Shown here piece after piece: positions 19,684 through 30,635 of a stretch of DNA of 64,000 nucleotides (positions within the stretch are counted from its first letter, which is position 1; the number at the start of each line of letters is the position of its first letter). The DNA is from Streptococcus oralis (GTDB lineage: Bacteria; Bacillota; Bacilli; Lactobacillales; Streptococcaceae): assembly GCF_021497945.1 (NCBI RefSeq), contig NZ_CP046524.1:407501-471500 (forward strand), written 5' to 3'. The position numbers and the translations under genes were made by a program. The notes beneath the pieces are model-generated. The model worked only from the letters and a program-made list of their open reading frames with translations, was not told the origin of the DNA and ran no database searches.

Positions 19684-20016
19684 TTAGAGCAAAATGAATA
19701 ATACCGTAATGACAATAGCACTCGTTATACGAATAATGTGGTGCGATATATGTTGGTTTTCTTGCTGTCGCCCATTCCAGTAAGCACCGTAACAGATGAT
19801 GCTAGAGCCCACTATCCATAATATAACAGTTGCAAGTGGGACGAAGAAAAAGATAGCAAGAGCTAGTGAAGTGAGACAACTTCCCACCAAGATACACATG
19901 TTCCCTTGACAGTAATTTTTTTCTTTCATGGCTGCGAAAGCTGCCGCGAGATGAAGGAGGGAGAAAATAAGAGCCAATACAATCGTTAGAATTCCTAGGA
20001 TAATAGAAGTTAACAT
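19684..20016 (-). CDS. Small hypothetical membrane protein downstream of sczA
   Basis: A 110-residue protein with three or four hydrophobic segments (about 3-25, 40-62, 65-80, 95-110) and a short polar loop. I do not recognise a family. The start at 20016 is chosen for GAAAGGA 7 bases upstream; the frame is open to 20040, overlapping nothing useful. It follows sczA by 26 bases on the same strand, so the two may share a transcript. Confidence 0.65.
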   Translation of the reverse strand: MLTSIILGILTIVLALIFSLLHLAAAFAAMKEKNYCQGNMCILVGSCLTSLALAIFFFVPLATVILWIVGSSIICYGAYWNGRQQENQHISHHIIRITSAIVITVLFILL

Positions 20017-20042
20017 GGTTGATTCCTTTCTTCGTGACATGA

Positions 20043-20597
20043 TTAAATTTCGAGTGATTTTGTAGAAGTCATCTCAATCACATCTAAGTAAAATCTCACT
20101 ACTTGGTCTTCTGTATAAGATTTTCCTTTTTTTAGCCACCAGATTAGTGTTTCGATAAAATTGGTTACTACAAAATGTTTGAGGTAGGAAGCCGGAATGT
20201 TTGGATAGGCCTCTTGCAAATCCTCCGCTACCATGGGGTAAACATGGTGTTCGAGTTCCTTGTGTAGTTGGCGGAGAAAGTAGTCGTTTTTGGAAAAAAG
20301 AAGACTGGTGACATGGTCTTGATTTTTTTGAAAATGCAAAAAAATATGTGCGAGGTAGTCTTCTGTAGTCAAGTGTTCTTCCCTTTCAAAGAGATGGTGA
20401 AAGAGGTAGCGACAGAGTTCATCTAAAAGCAGTTCCTTACTCTCGTAGTGACAGTAAAAAGTGGAACGCCCAACATCTGCCAAGTCAATGATATCCTGAA
20501 CAGTAGTAGCATCATAGCCCTTGTCGTTCAAAACTTGTAGAAAAGCTTGATAAATGGCTTTTTTCGTCTTACTAACCCGACGATCTCTTTTTTGCAT
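20043..20597 (-). CDS. sczA: TetR-family zinc-responsive regulator SczA
   Basis: A 184-residue TetR protein. The DNA-binding helices read TVQDIIDLADVGRSTFYCHY (about residues 31-50), followed by a helical ligand domain with several His (HH at ~70, HVTSLLF) and Cys residues suited to metal. It is divergent from the zinc efflux gene czcD. In S. pneumoniae SczA activates czcD in response to zinc and represses it without zinc; that role is inferred here from the same arrangement. Confidence 0.85.
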   Translation of the reverse strand: MQKRDRRVSKTKKAIYQAFLQVLNDKGYDATTVQDIIDLADVGRSTFYCHYESKELLLDELCRYLFHHLFEREEHLTTEDYLAHIFLHFQKNQDHVTSLLFSKNDYFLRQLHKELEHHVYPMVAEDLQEAYPNIPASYLKHFVVTNFIETLIWWLKKGKSYTEDQVVRFYLDVIEMTSTKSLEI

Positions 20598-20618
20598 ATA
20601 GACACTTGAGGCAAACTA

Positions 20619-20630
20619 TTCAGAACTGAA
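20619..20630. promoter_or_regulatory. Candidate SczA operator
   Basis: TTCAG-AA-CTGAA is a perfect 5-bp inverted repeat, followed by CAAGG, in the divergent sczA-czcD control region 22 bases before the sczA start. Its position fits autoregulation; binding is not shown. Confidence 0.4.
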
Positions 20631-20727
20631 CAAGGCTGACAGTTTGCTTCTATCCTTTCTTTGGATTTTATTAGATAATACAAATGAAAGAAGTATATAT
20701 ACCTATTATACCAAAGGAGGGAGAGAA

Positions 20728-21621
20728 ATGAGTTCTAAAACATCTATCTGGCTAGCCTTTTTCTTGAATCTATCATTTTCTGTTGTCGAATTTATTTTTG
20801 GGGGCATCTTCAATTCAAGTGCAGTATTAGCGGATGCGGTTCATGATTTGGGCGATGCCCTTGCCATAGGCTTATCAGCTTGCTTGGAAACTATTTCCAA
20901 TCGAGAGGAAGACAAGCGTTACACTCTTGGCTACAAACGCTTCAGTTTGCTAGGTGCCATGCTGACTGCCTTGATCCTTTTGACAGGATCTTTCATGGTG
21001 CTCTTGGAGAATATTCCTCGTCTCCTATCCCCTCAGCCTGTCAACTACCAAGGGATGCTGTGGTTGGGGATTCTTGCGATTCTTATCAATCTCTTGGCTA
21101 GTCTAATCATTCGTAAGGGTCGGACAAAGAACGAAGCTATCCTGACCTTGCATTTTTTAGAAGATATTCTGGGTTGGCTAGCGGTCATTCTGGTTGCTGG
21201 TGTTTTGTATGTGACAGATTGGTACTTTCTTGATCCGCTCTTATCACTCTTGATTTCTAGTTTTATCCTCTGGAAAGCCATTCCTCGCTTTTGGTCAACA
21301 CTTAAAATTTTCTTAGATGCTGTGCCTGAAGGGATCGAGACCGCCGAGCTAGAGAAAGAGTTAGCAACACTAGCTAATGTTAAAAGTGTTAATCAACTCA
21401 GTATTTGGTCCATGGATGGTTTGGAAAATGACGCCATTGTCCACCTCTGTATCGAGAACTGGGAGCAGATGATGAAAACTAAAGAAGCAGTGCGTCAACT
21501 CCTAGGAGAAAGAGGGGTGCAGAATATCACTATCGAAGTGGATGCCAGCCAAAGCAATCATGCAAAACACAAACGGAATGTGCATGACCTAGAGCAACTC
21601 TCAGGACACCATCATCACTAG
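20728..21621 (+). CDS. czcD: Zinc/cobalt efflux protein CzcD (cation diffusion facilitator)
   Basis: A 297-residue CDF antiporter. Six helices include the metal site in helix 2 (VLADAVHDLGDALAI, with Asp/His/Asp) and the paired site in helix 5 (HFLEDILGW). The cytoplasmic ferredoxin-like domain begins near residue 205 and the tail ends with GHHHH. It expels zinc using the proton gradient. The start at 20728 follows AAAGGAGGGAG; the frame extends upstream to 20644 without a ribosome site. Confidence 0.92.
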   Translation: MSSKTSIWLAFFLNLSFSVVEFIFGGIFNSSAVLADAVHDLGDALAIGLSACLETISNREEDKRYTLGYKRFSLLGAMLTALILLTGSFMVLLENIPRLLSPQPVNYQGMLWLGILAILINLLASLIIRKGRTKNEAILTLHFLEDILGWLAVILVAGVLYVTDWYFLDPLLSLLISSFILWKAIPRFWSTLKIFLDAVPEGIETAELEKELATLANVKSVNQLSIWSMDGLENDAIVHLCIENWEQMMKTKEAVRQLLGERGVQNITIEVDASQSNHAKHKRNVHDLEQLSGHHHH

Positions 21622-21622
21622 A

Positions 21623-21651
21623 AAAAAACGGCCTCTTTATGAGGTCGTTTT
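21623..21651 (+). terminator. Terminator after czcD
   Basis: AAACGGCCTC-TTTAT-GAGGTCGTTT forms a 10-bp stem with one G-T pair, ending in TTTT. Starts right after the czcD stop. Confidence 0.82.
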
Positions 21652-21661
21652 GTGTGCTCTC

Positions 21662-21931
21662 TAAAGGTCAGTCTAGGGATTTTATAACTGTGAAGAACTT
21701 TTTTGTTGAGGATATTAAAGCCATCCCAGTCCCCCTCCTAAGTATAGAACGTGATGCTAGAGAGAGTCGGAAATAGGTATCATTGTCCGGTAATCCTATA
21801 TCATTCCCAATCTTGACTGAGATTGATTGCAAACTAAGAAAGTGTAGAATTGTAGAGCAATTTTTCAAACTCAAAAAGGTTGGCATAGATAAGGAATCTT
21901 GCAGTTGGCATTTGTTTTTGAACTCATTCAT
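21662..21931 (-). pseudogene. Decayed LacI/GalR-type repressor C-terminus
   Basis: Read on the minus strand with one frame change, this segment matches the end of the nearby galR product. IGLPD aligns with ISLPD, and then FPTLSSITFYT-stop-EGDWDGFNILNKKVLH and KIPRLT align with [29 protein letters not shown] and KIPSLT. There is an internal deletion between the two blocks and a TAG inside the second. Upstream of about 21870 the match fades. It is a broken second copy or relative of galR, not a working gene. Confidence 0.6.
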
Positions 21932-22331
21932 TTCTGATCCACGAAGAGAAACTTATAACCATTGGTTTCCTCTAATCTGACAGATTTTAGATGAGCCAAA
22001 TCATGTCCCGTCGTAACCATTGGCATTGCCATAGTCCAAGAGTTGCTGAAAGGGGTGAGTCCACATGTGGGTCATTATGATATTACCAAGAATGAAGAAA
22101 AGCTACTGTGAGACTCCAATCTAGTGATACCGTTACTACTCACGCAATACAAAACAATGCTATAGTAGCAGTAAGGATTATGGTTCTCTCTTTTTATTTT
22201 TGAAATTCCTAGGGAAAATACTAATACGGAATGGAATAAGTTTGTGTCTCAAGAAGACTATTTCAAAGCACAAGAGTAATAAGTTTTATGCCCTTATTCA
22301 TTCTGAATTCAAATAAAAATCTACAAAAGGT
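21932..22331. other. Gene-free stretch with short coding fragments
   Basis: No intact gene is visible between the galR-like remnant and the alcohol dehydrogenase. Two plus-strand fragments look like old protein sequence: IGIAIVQELLKGVSPHVGHY (near 22018-22077) and a 25-codon end EIPRENTNTEWNKFVSQEDY that stops at 22279. I cannot name their source. The segment appears to be debris of one or more deleted genes. Confidence 0.4.
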
Positions 22332-22372
22332 GTATAATGAAAGTAAGAAACCGATAGAAAAGGAGTGGTTCT

Positions 22373-23410
22373 ATGAAGAAAACAGTTTATACAAAAGCTG
22401 GTCAGGTTGGTCTTATTGAAGTGGAGCATCCGTAAATCATTGAGGCAGATGATGCCATTATTCGGATCGTTCGGACCTGTGTTTGTGGCTCTGATCTGTG
22501 GAGCTATCGCAATCCAGATATTGAAACAGGCCATCAGAATAGCGGGCACGAAGCGATTGGTATCGTTGAGGCAATTGGTGATGCAGTGACGACTGTTAAA
22601 CCTGGCGATTTTGTTATTGCTCCATTTACTCATGGATGCGGGGAATGTGATGCCTGTCGAGCAGGATATGATGGCACCTGTGATCGTCATATTGGCAATA
22701 ACTGGTCAGATGGGGTGCAAGCAGAATATATGCGCTTCGATTATGCCAACTGGGCGCTTGTAAAAATTCCAGGACAACCATCAGACTATACAGAAGGTAT
22801 GCTAAAGTCCCTCTTGACTCTTGCGGATGTGATGCCAACTGGCTATCATGCTGCACGTGTGGCAGATGTGAAACCTGGTGATAAGGTGGTCGTGGTTGGT
22901 GATGGGGCTGTTGGTCAATGTGCTGTTATCGCAGCTAAAATGCGTGGGGCATCTCAAATTGTTCTCATGAGTCGTCACGAAGACCGTCAACAAATGGCTT
23001 TGGAGTCAGGGGCGACAGCTGTTGTGGCTGAACGTGGCGAAGAAGGAATTGCCAAGGTGCGAGAAATTCTTGGTGGAGGAGCAGATGCAGCACTTGAGTG
23101 TGTTGGAACAGAAGCGGCTATTGATCAAGCCATAGGAGTCCTTCACAATGGTGGTCGTTTGGGCTTTGTTGGGGTTCCCCACTATAACAATCGAGCTCTT
23201 GGTTCAACTTTTGCTCAAAATATTACGGTAGCAGGCGGAGCAGCCTCTGTAACGACTTACAACAAACAGTTCTTACTGAAGGCAGTCCTTGATGGAGATA
23301 TCAATCCAGGTCGTGTCTTTACTTCCAGTTATAAATTAGAAGAGATTGACCAAGCCTATAAAGATATGGATGAACGTAAGACGATTAAGGCAATGATTGT
23401 GATTGATTAA
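22373..23410 (+). pseudogene. Zinc-dependent alcohol dehydrogenase with a nonsense codon
   Basis: From ATG 22373 (AAGGAG upstream, TATAAT at 22332) the frame reads MKKTVYTKAGQVGLIEVEHP, then TAA at 22433-22435 (codon 21), then continues intact for 325 codons. The rest has all medium-chain dehydrogenase marks: catalytic zinc CVCGSD and GHEAIG, structural zinc Cys cluster CGECDACRAGYDGTC, and the NAD(P) fold VVVVGDGAVGQCA. A restart at an internal Met is possible, but it would lack part of the catalytic zinc site. A one-base change (CAA or AAA to TAA) explains it; a sequencing error is the alternative. Confidence 0.78.
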
Positions 23411-23416
23411 AAAAGA

Positions 23417-23457
23417 AAATCCTAATGGAGATTTGAGAATCTCTATTAGGATTTTTT
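23417..23457. terminator. Bidirectional terminator between adh and galR
   Basis: AAAATCCTAAT.GAGATT and its complement form a long stem with a short TGA loop, flanked by A and T runs on both sides, between converging genes. Confidence 0.88.
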
Positions 23458-23477
23458 GCGTTGGTATATTTGTTGAG

Positions 23478-24506
<1,029 letters not shown>

Positions 24507-24533
24507 TCATGTTTTTCTTCTTTTTACCGGTTA

Positions 24534-24604
24534 TTTAGTAAAACTTTAGTAAAAAGGATTGACCTTGACAAAAGCCTTGGATACAATAGAAGAAAACGAT
24601 TACA
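24534..24604. promoter_or_regulatory. gal control region: repeats, promoter, cre-like site
   Basis: Two direct copies of TTTAGTAAAA (24534-24543 and 24545-24554) lie just before the -35 and are candidate GalR half-sites. The galK promoter is TTGACC (24559-24564), 17 bases, TACAAT (24582-24587). Just after the -10, AAGAAAACGATTACA (24590-24604) fits the cre consensus with one mismatch, consistent with CcpA control. Confidence 0.65.
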
Positions 24605-24643
24605 CGTTAAGGCGACTTAACGAACAGTCAAAGGAGAATTCAT

Positions 24644-25822
24644 ATGACACAAGATCTTACTGCTGAAGCCCTTCGCAAAGACTTTCTTGCCGTTTTTGGT
24701 CAAGAAGCAGACCAAACTTTCTTTTCACCAGGTCGTATCAATCTGATTGGTGAACACACGGACTACAATGGCGGTCACGTTTTTCCTGCTGCTATTTCTT
24801 TGGGGACATACGGTGCAGCTCGCAAGCGTGACGACCAAGTCTTGCGTTTCTACTCAGCAAACTTTGAGGACAAGGGTATCATCGAAGTGCCCCTTGCTGA
24901 CCTCAAATTTGAAAAAGAGCACAGCTGGACCAACTATCCAAAAGGGGTTCTTCATTTCTTGCAAGAAGCTGGACATGTGATTGACAAGGGGTTTGATTTT
25001 TATGTTTATGGGAATATCCCAAATGGTGCTGGCTTGTCATCATCGGCATCTTTGGAACTCTTGACAGGTGTTGTGGCGGAGCATCTCTTTGATTTAAAAT
25101 TAGACCGTCTGGATTTGGTTAAAATCGGAAAACAAACAGAGAACAACTTTATCGGAGTCAACTCTGGTATCATGGATCAGTTCGCTATCGGTATGGGGGC
25201 AGACCAACGTGCCATTTACCTGGATACCAATACGTTAGAATATGACTTGGTGCCACTTGATTTGAAGGACAATGTTGTTGTCATCATGAACACCAACAAA
25301 CGCCGTGAACTAGCGGACTCTAAATACAATGAACGCCGTTCTGAGTGTGAAAAAGCAGTAGAAGAATTGCAAGTTGCCTTGGATATTCAGACCTTGGGTG
25401 AATTGGATGAGTGGGACTTTGACCAATATAGCTATCTGATTAAAGACGAAAATCGTTTAAAACGTGCTCGCCATGCTGTGCTTGAAAACCAACGTACCCT
25501 TAAAGCTCAAGCAGCTCTTCAGGCAGGTGATTTGGAAACTTTTGGTCGCTTGATGAATGCATCACACGTTTCTCTAGAACATGACTATGAAGTGACTGGT
25601 TTGGAATTGGATACCCTTGTCCACACAGCTTGGGCTCAGGAAGGTGTTCTTGGTGCTCGTATGACAGGGGCAGGTTTTGGTGGCTGTGCCATTGCCTTGG
25701 TGCAAAAAGATGCTGTTGAGGCTTTTAAAGCAGCTGTTGGCAAGCACTACGAGGAAGTCGTTGGATATGCTCCAAGCTTCTATATCGCTGAAGTTGCAGG
25801 TGGCAGTCGCGTTTTAGACTAG
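24644..25822 (+). CDS. galK: Galactokinase
   Basis: A 392-residue GHMP kinase that phosphorylates galactose at C1, the first step of the Leloir pathway. The galactokinase signature [15 protein letters not shown] is at residues ~26-40, the ATP-binding motif [13 protein letters not shown] at ~124, and the third GHMP motif [16 protein letters not shown] at ~340. Galactose freed by Aga also feeds into it. AAAGGAG precedes the ATG. Confidence 0.95.
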   Translation: MTQDLTAEALRKDFLAVFGQEADQTFFSPGRINLIGEHTDYNGGHVFPAAISLGTYGAARKRDDQVLRFYSANFEDKGIIEVPLADLKFEKEHSWTNYPKGVLHFLQEAGHVIDKGFDFYVYGNIPNGAGLSSSASLELLTGVVAEHLFDLKLDRLDLVKIGKQTENNFIGVNSGIMDQFAIGMGADQRAIYLDTNTLEYDLVPLDLKDNVVVIMNTNKRRELADSKYNERRSECEKAVEELQVALDIQTLGELDEWDFDQYSYLIKDENRLKRARHAVLENQRTLKAQAALQAGDLETFGRLMNASHVSLEHDYEVTGLELDTLVHTAWAQEGVLGARMTGAGFGGCAIALVQKDAVEAFKAAVGKHYEEVVGYAPSFYIAEVAGGSRVLD

Positions 25823-25833
25823 GAGAGAAGTAA

Positions 25834-26493
25834 ATGGACGCTGTAATATTTGATTTAGATGGCTTATTAGCTGATACTGAGATCATTTCTCTAAAAGTTT
25901 ATCAAGAATTGCTTAAAGATTTTGGAATTCCTTTCACAGAAGAAACATATTCTAGAGAATACAGTGGACATAGGGAAGAGGAGAATGTTCAACGATTTTT
26001 GGATACCTATGATTTACCTTGGAACTTTGACCAAACCTTGGAAAAAGTTTATGAACTGGAAGCTCGAATATTAGCCAAAGGTGTAAATTTAAAAAAAGGT
26101 GCTAAAAATTTGCTTGCTTTTTTGCAAAGAGAAGGTATTCCAATCGCTCTAGCAACTTCAAGTGTTGAATCTAGAGCTAGAATGATTTTGGATAGTAATG
26201 GTATACTGTCCCTATTTGACCATCTAGTTTTTGCAAAAGATGTAAAGCGAAGCAAACCTTACCCTGATATATTTTTAAAGGCCTGTAGTGATTTGAATGT
26301 TTTACCAGAGAATTGCTTAGTATTAGAGGATAGTGAAGCAGGGATTGAAGCAGCGTATAGAGCTGGGATGCCAGTTATTTGTATTCCAGACTTGAAAATG
26401 CCAGCACAGTCTTTCTTAAATAAAACAGAACAAGTTTTTCAGGATTTAGATGCTGTCAGAGACTATTTAGAAAGTAAGAAGGAGAATCAATGA
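25834..26493 (+). CDS. HAD-superfamily sugar phosphatase / beta-phosphoglucomutase-like
   Basis: A 219-residue HAD hydrolase of the PGM-like subgroup: nucleophile motif DLDGLLADT at residues 6-14, cap domain, motif II (ATSS, ~108), motif III Lys in RSKPYPDIF (~145), and motif IV LEDSEAG (~168). It dephosphorylates or isomerises a small sugar phosphate; the substrate is not readable. It lies between galK and galT, overlapping galT by 4 bases. In relatives galK and galT are adjacent, and this gene is more AT-rich in codon use than both, so it may be a later insertion into the operon. Confidence 0.8.
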   Translation: MDAVIFDLDGLLADTEIISLKVYQELLKDFGIPFTEETYSREYSGHREEENVQRFLDTYDLPWNFDQTLEKVYELEARILAKGVNLKKGAKNLLAFLQREGIPIALATSSVESRARMILDSNGILSLFDHLVFAKDVKRSKPYPDIFLKACSDLNVLPENCLVLEDSEAGIEAAYRAGMPVICIPDLKMPAQSFLNKTEQVFQDLDAVRDYLESKKENQ

Positions 26494-27977
26494 GTCAGGG
26501 AGTTATAGATGCATTTATCACGGAAGTCATTGCAGAAAGTTCATTTGAGGAAATGGATCGAATCTACCTGACCAATCGTGTCTTGGCACGAGTTGGAGAA
26601 GGCGTTTTGGAAGTTGAGACTGTTCTGGATAAATTGATTGACCTCAAGGATCAGCTGGTCGAGGAGGCGGTTCGATTAGAGACGATTGAGGATAGTCAGG
26701 CTGCACGTGAAATCCTTGGTGCTGAACTAATGGACTTGGTAACCCCTTGTCCAAGTCAGGTCAATCGTGACTTTTGGGCAACCTATGCCCAATCTCCCGA
26801 ACAGGCAATTGCGGACTTCTACCAACTTAGCCAGAAAAACGACTACATCAAACTCAAGGCCATTGCTAAAAATATTGCTTATCGTGTTCCATCTGACTAC
26901 GGAGAACTTGAGATTACCATCAACCTCTCTAAGCCTGAAAAGGACCCGAAAGAGATTGCGGCAGCCAAGTTGGTGCAAGCTAGCAATTATCCCCAATGTC
27001 AGCTCTGTCTAGAGAATGAAGGCTACCATGGTCGGGTTAACCACCCAGCTCGCAGCAATCACCGCATTATCCGTTTCGAAATGGCGGGTCAGGAGTGGGG
27101 CTTCCAGTATTCGCCCTATGCTTATTTTAATGAGCACTGTATCTTCTTAGATGGTCAGCATCGTCCCATGGCTATCAGCCGTCAGAGCTTTGAGCGTCTG
27201 CTGGCGATCGTAGAGCAGTTTCCAGGCTATTTTGCAGGCTCTAATGCCGACTTGCCAATCGTGGGGGGGTCTATTCTAACTCATGATCACTATCAGGGAG
27301 GCCGACATGTTTTCCCTATGGAATTAGCTCCCTTGCAAAAGACTTTCCGATTTACTGGATTTGAGCAGGTCAAGGCTGGGATTGTCAAGTGGCCTATGTC
27401 AGTGCTACGTTTGACTTCAGATTCTAAAGAGGATTTGATCAACTTGGCTGATAATATTTTGCAGGAATGGCGGCAATATTCAGACCCTGAAGTACAGATT
27501 TTGGCAGAGACAGACGGGACACTACACCATACCATTACACCCATTGCCCGTAAACGCGATGGACAGTTTGAGTTGGACTTGGTCTTGCGGGACAATCAAA
27601 CCTCTCTAGAGCATCCTGATGGCATCTATCATCCCCACAAGGATGTCCAACATATCAAGAAGGAAAATATCGGCTTGATTGAGGTCATGGGCTTGGCTAT
27701 CTTACCACCTCGTTTGAAAGCAGAAGTGGAGCAAGTTGCAAGCTATCTTGTAGGAGATGATGAAGCAGTTGCAGACTATCATCAGGAATGGGCAGACCAA
27801 CTCAAAGCCCAACATCCAGACCTAACAGATAAAGAAAAAGCCCTTGAAATCGTCAAGGACTCTGTGGGTGCTATCTTTGCGCGCGTTCTAGAGGATGCAG
27901 GAGTTTACAAGCAGACGGAGCAAGGACAGGCAGCCTTTATGCGCTTTGTAGAACAGGTCGGAATTTTACCAGACTAG
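26490..27977 (+). CDS. galT: Galactose-1-phosphate uridylyltransferase, class II
   Basis: A 495-residue GalT of the Gram-positive (GalT2) class, which lacks the HPHPQ site of the E. coli enzyme. Marks: [33 protein letters not shown], and [20 protein letters not shown] with the catalytic His region (~residue 265). It exchanges galactose-1-phosphate for UDP-glucose. Start overlaps the HAD gene stop (ATGA), with AAGGAG upstream. Confidence 0.94.
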   Translation: MSQGVIDAFITEVIAESSFEEMDRIYLTNRVLARVGEGVLEVETVLDKLIDLKDQLVEEAVRLETIEDSQAAREILGAELMDLVTPCPSQVNRDFWATYAQSPEQAIADFYQLSQKNDYIKLKAIAKNIAYRVPSDYGELEITINLSKPEKDPKEIAAAKLVQASNYPQCQLCLENEGYHGRVNHPARSNHRIIRFEMAGQEWGFQYSPYAYFNEHCIFLDGQHRPMAISRQSFERLLAIVEQFPGYFAGSNADLPIVGGSILTHDHYQGGRHVFPMELAPLQKTFRFTGFEQVKAGIVKWPMSVLRLTSDSKEDLINLADNILQEWRQYSDPEVQILAETDGTLHHTITPIARKRDGQFELDLVLRDNQTSLEHPDGIYHPHKDVQHIKKENIGLIEVMGLAILPPRLKAEVEQVASYLVGDDEAVADYHQEWADQLKAQHPDLTDKEKALEIVKDSVGAIFARVLEDAGVYKQTEQGQAAFMRFVEQVGILPD

Positions 27978-28046
27978 GAGCTTTCTCCTTGCACAGTCCT
28001 ATAAAAAGTAGTATCATAGTGTCGTTTGAACTATCAGGAGGAAACG

Positions 28047-28451
28047 ATGAAAGATTTTCATTTTGATGCTATATCTGCCTTTGAAAATTACGAAATAGAA
28101 AAAATGAGAGATGGTCATGTTGTGGTGACGACAAAAGTAGTGGACTCGTCGCTCAACTATTATGGCAATGCCCATGGTGGCTATCTCTTCACTCTTTGTG
28201 ACCAGATTAGTGGTTTGGTGGTTATCTCGCTGGGGCTTGATGGAGTGACACTCCAATCCTCTATCAACTACCTCAAGGCAGGAAAACTCGACGATGTGCT
28301 GACTATTAAAGGAGAATGTGTCCATCATGGACGCACAACCTGTGTAGTGGATGTGGATATTACCAATCAAGAAGGCAGAAATGTCTGCAAAGCAACCTTC
28401 ACCATGTTTGTCACAGGCCAGCGTTCAGAAGAAAGACAGGTAAGGATATAA
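28047..28451 (+). CDS. PaaI-type hotdog thioesterase
   Basis: A 134-residue acyl-CoA thioesterase-like protein. The hotdog signature NAHGGYLFTLCDQISGL (about residues 43-59) matches the HGG...D active site of PaaI enzymes. It probably hydrolyses aryl- or acyl-CoA; the true substrate is unknown. AGGAGG precedes ATG 28047, so the longer frame from 28026 is not used. It follows galT by 69 bases. Confidence 0.85.
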   Translation: MKDFHFDAISAFENYEIEKMRDGHVVVTTKVVDSSLNYYGNAHGGYLFTLCDQISGLVVISLGLDGVTLQSSINYLKAGKLDDVLTIKGECVHHGRTTCVVDVDITNQEGRNVCKATFTMFVTGQRSEERQVRI

Positions 28452-28457
28452 ATAAAC

Positions 28458-28483
28458 AAAAAAGAGGCTCACACCTCTTTTTT
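28458..28483. terminator. Bidirectional terminator between thioesterase and pbuX
   Basis: AAAAAAGAGG-CTCACA-CCTCTTTTTT is a perfect 10-bp palindrome with T runs both ways, between converging genes. Confidence 0.9.
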
Positions 28484-28484
28484 C

Positions 28485-29747
28485 TTATTTCTTTTTCCGA
28501 TTTAATACGGCATTGAGGACAATGGCGAGCAGGCTGGCTACGACAATTCCATTTGAGAAGAACATTTGGAAGGCTGTTGGCATGCTGACAAAGAGGTTGC
28601 TGTTGTTGAGCCCTACACCAGCAGCGATTGAAACAGCTGCGATAAGGAAGTTGTGTTCATTGTTAGCAAAGTCAACGCGGGCTAGGATTTGCATACCTTG
28701 AAGGGAAACAAAACCAAACATCACCAGCATGGCACCACCAAGAACAGGACTCGGAATGATTTGAGCAAGGGCACCAAACTTAGGTAGGAGTCCGAGGAGA
28801 ACTAGGAAACCAGCTGCGTAGTAGATTGGCAGGCGAGTCTTGATACCAGACAATTTGACCAAGCCAACGTTTTGTGAAAATCCTGTGTAAGGGAAGGTGT
28901 TAAAAATCCCTCCGAGAAGTACAGCCAAACCTTCTGCGCGGTAACCGTTGCGAAGGCGCGTGCTGTCAATTGGGTCATTGGTAATATCTGACAAGGCTAG
29001 ATAAACACCAGTCGACTCCACCATGGAAACCGTTGCGATGATACACATCATGACAATAGAGGAGATTTCAAAAGTCGGTACACCAAAGTAGAGGGGAGTT
29101 GGGACATGAACAAGCGGTGCTGCCGCAACAGGCGAGAAGTCCACCAATCCCATGGTAGCAGTGATGGCAGTTCCGACAACCAAACCAATCAAAATAGAGA
29201 TGGACTTGATAAATCCTTTGGTAAAGATATTAATCAAGAGGATAATCAAAACAGTGATAGCTGCAAGCAAGAGGCTTTGACCAGTTGGCTCTGGGACATT
29301 ATTTCCCATATTTCCGATAGCGACAGGAATCAAGGTCAACCCAATAGTCGTAATAACAGATCCTGTTACGATAGATGGGAAGAGATTGGCTACTTTTGAG
29401 AAGATGCCTGAAATCAGAACCACATAAATCCCTGATACGATAAGGGCACCAAACATAGCCCCACTACCGTGACTCTGACCAATCATAATCAAAGGAGCGA
29501 CTGACTGGAAAGCAACTCCGAGAACGACTGGTAGTCCAACACCAAAGTGTTTGTTGAGTTGGAGTTGAAGGAAGGTAGCTACCCCACACATGAAGATATC
29601 TGTGGAGATTAGGTAGGTCAATTGCTCAGCTGAATAGCCAAGAGCTGTCGCAATCATGATAGGAACCAGGATAGATCCTGAGTACATGGCTAGTAAGTGC
29701 TGAAGCCCTAGAACCGCAGCTTGCGAGTGTTTTTCTTGTTGTTGCAT
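28485..29747 (-). CDS. pbuX: Xanthine permease
   Basis: A 420-residue NCS2 (nucleobase:cation symporter) transporter with 12-14 membrane helices. Typical segments: QHLLAMYSGSILVPIMIATA at the N-terminus and the NCS2 signature region GYRAEGLAVLLGGIFNTFPY with NVGLVKLSGI after it. Takes up xanthine. Its start overlaps the xpt stop (TAATG), so both are under the purine riboswitch. Confidence 0.93.
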   Translation of the reverse strand: MQQQEKHSQAAVLGLQHLLAMYSGSILVPIMIATALGYSAEQLTYLISTDIFMCGVATFLQLQLNKHFGVGLPVVLGVAFQSVAPLIMIGQSHGSGAMFGALIVSGIYVVLISGIFSKVANLFPSIVTGSVITTIGLTLIPVAIGNMGNNVPEPTGQSLLLAAITVLIILLINIFTKGFIKSISILIGLVVGTAITATMGLVDFSPVAAAPLVHVPTPLYFGVPTFEISSIVMMCIIATVSMVESTGVYLALSDITNDPIDSTRLRNGYRAEGLAVLLGGIFNTFPYTGFSQNVGLVKLSGIKTRLPIYYAAGFLVLLGLLPKFGALAQIIPSPVLGGAMLVMFGFVSLQGMQILARVDFANNEHNFLIAAVSIAAGVGLNNSNLFVSMPTAFQMFFSNGIVVASLLAIVLNAVLNRKKK

Positions 29748-30328
29748 TAGAGATCTGCCTCCTTAAATACGACTTGACCGTTTTCAAAACGATCCAAACG
29801 AACGAGTGATAGGACTGGGTAGCCTGCTTTTTCAAGCAAATCACGACCATTTTGGAAGGATTTTTCAATCACGATACCGATAGCTTCGACTTTTGCTCCG
29901 GCCTGTTCGATGATTTGGATCAAGCCTTTGGCAGCTTGACCATTGGCTAGGAAATCATCGATAATCAAGACCTTGTCCTCTGGTGAGAGGAATTTTCCAG
30001 CGATGGAAACCGTGCTCGTCACCTGCTTGGTAAAGGAGTAGACTTCGGCAGTTAAGATACCTTCGTTCATGGTGATATTTTTAGCCTTTTTGGCGAAAAT
30101 CATGGGAACGTTTAAGGCTTCAGCTGTAAAAACGGCTGGGGCAATGCCCGAAGCTTCAATGGTCACAACCTTGGTAATGCCAGCAGAAGCGAATTTTTCC
30201 GCAAATATCTTACCAATCTCTCGCATCAAGCTAAAGTCAACTTGGTGGGTTAGAAAGGAATCTACCTTGAGGATGTTGTCACCCAAGATATGCCCATCCT
30301 GAAGGATGCGCTCTTCTAATAATTTCAT
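29747..30328 (-). CDS. xpt: Xanthine phosphoribosyltransferase
   Basis: A 193-residue type I phosphoribosyltransferase converting xanthine and PRPP to XMP. The PRPP loop is [18 protein letters not shown] (about residues 123-140). AGGAGG lies 7 bases before ATG. First gene of the xpt-pbuX operon downstream of a purine riboswitch. Confidence 0.94.
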   Translation of the reverse strand: MKLLEERILQDGHILGDNILKVDSFLTHQVDFSLMREIGKIFAEKFASAGITKVVTIEASGIAPAVFTAEALNVPMIFAKKAKNITMNEGILTAEVYSFTKQVTSTVSIAGKFLSPEDKVLIIDDFLANGQAAKGLIQIIEQAGAKVEAIGIVIEKSFQNGRDLLEKAGYPVLSLVRLDRFENGQVVFKEADL

Positions 30329-30395
30329 AAGACCTCCTAAAGTCTAAACTCTTTTGTATTTTTCTATCGCCTTTATCATCTCTAAAAAGGGCTAG

Positions 30396-30428
30396 AAAAA
30401 AGGACCTACTTAATCTCAAAGTAAGTCC
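30396..30428 (-). terminator. Attenuator terminator of the xpt-pbuX leader
   Basis: On the minus strand GGACTTACTT and AAGTAGGTCC form a 10-bp stem followed by TTTTTT. Its ACTTACT side can compete with the AGTAAG strand of the riboswitch closing helix, the usual switching arrangement. Confidence 0.8.
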
Positions 30429-30467
30429 CCAAAATAGGTATGGCAAAAAATCATACCTTCAACAGGC

Positions 30468-30535
30468 TTACTCATTGTTAGGTGTTCCGGCACCTTGTAG
30501 AAACGTCCTGCCAATTCACGACATAAACAAGTAAA
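30468..30535 (-). promoter_or_regulatory. Purine (guanine/xanthine-class) riboswitch aptamer
   Basis: The minus strand shows the purine aptamer plan: closing helix (TTACT with AGTAA), a second arm (GTCGTG with CAGGAC around AATTGG), the conserved junction GTTTCTAC, a third hairpin GGTG-CCGGAA-CACC, and the last junction TAACAATG with a C at the likely specificity position. It stands 140 bases before xpt, with a terminator between, so purine binding would end transcription. The loops differ from the textbook sequence, so the exact ligand is less sure. Confidence 0.78.
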
Positions 30536-30635
30536 ATGGTACTATAGTTAAATACGATAGCGTTAATGTCATTATTTTACACTAAATAGCTTTAGAAATC
30601 AAATATTTTGTTAGTATTTTAATGAAAAAAACGAA

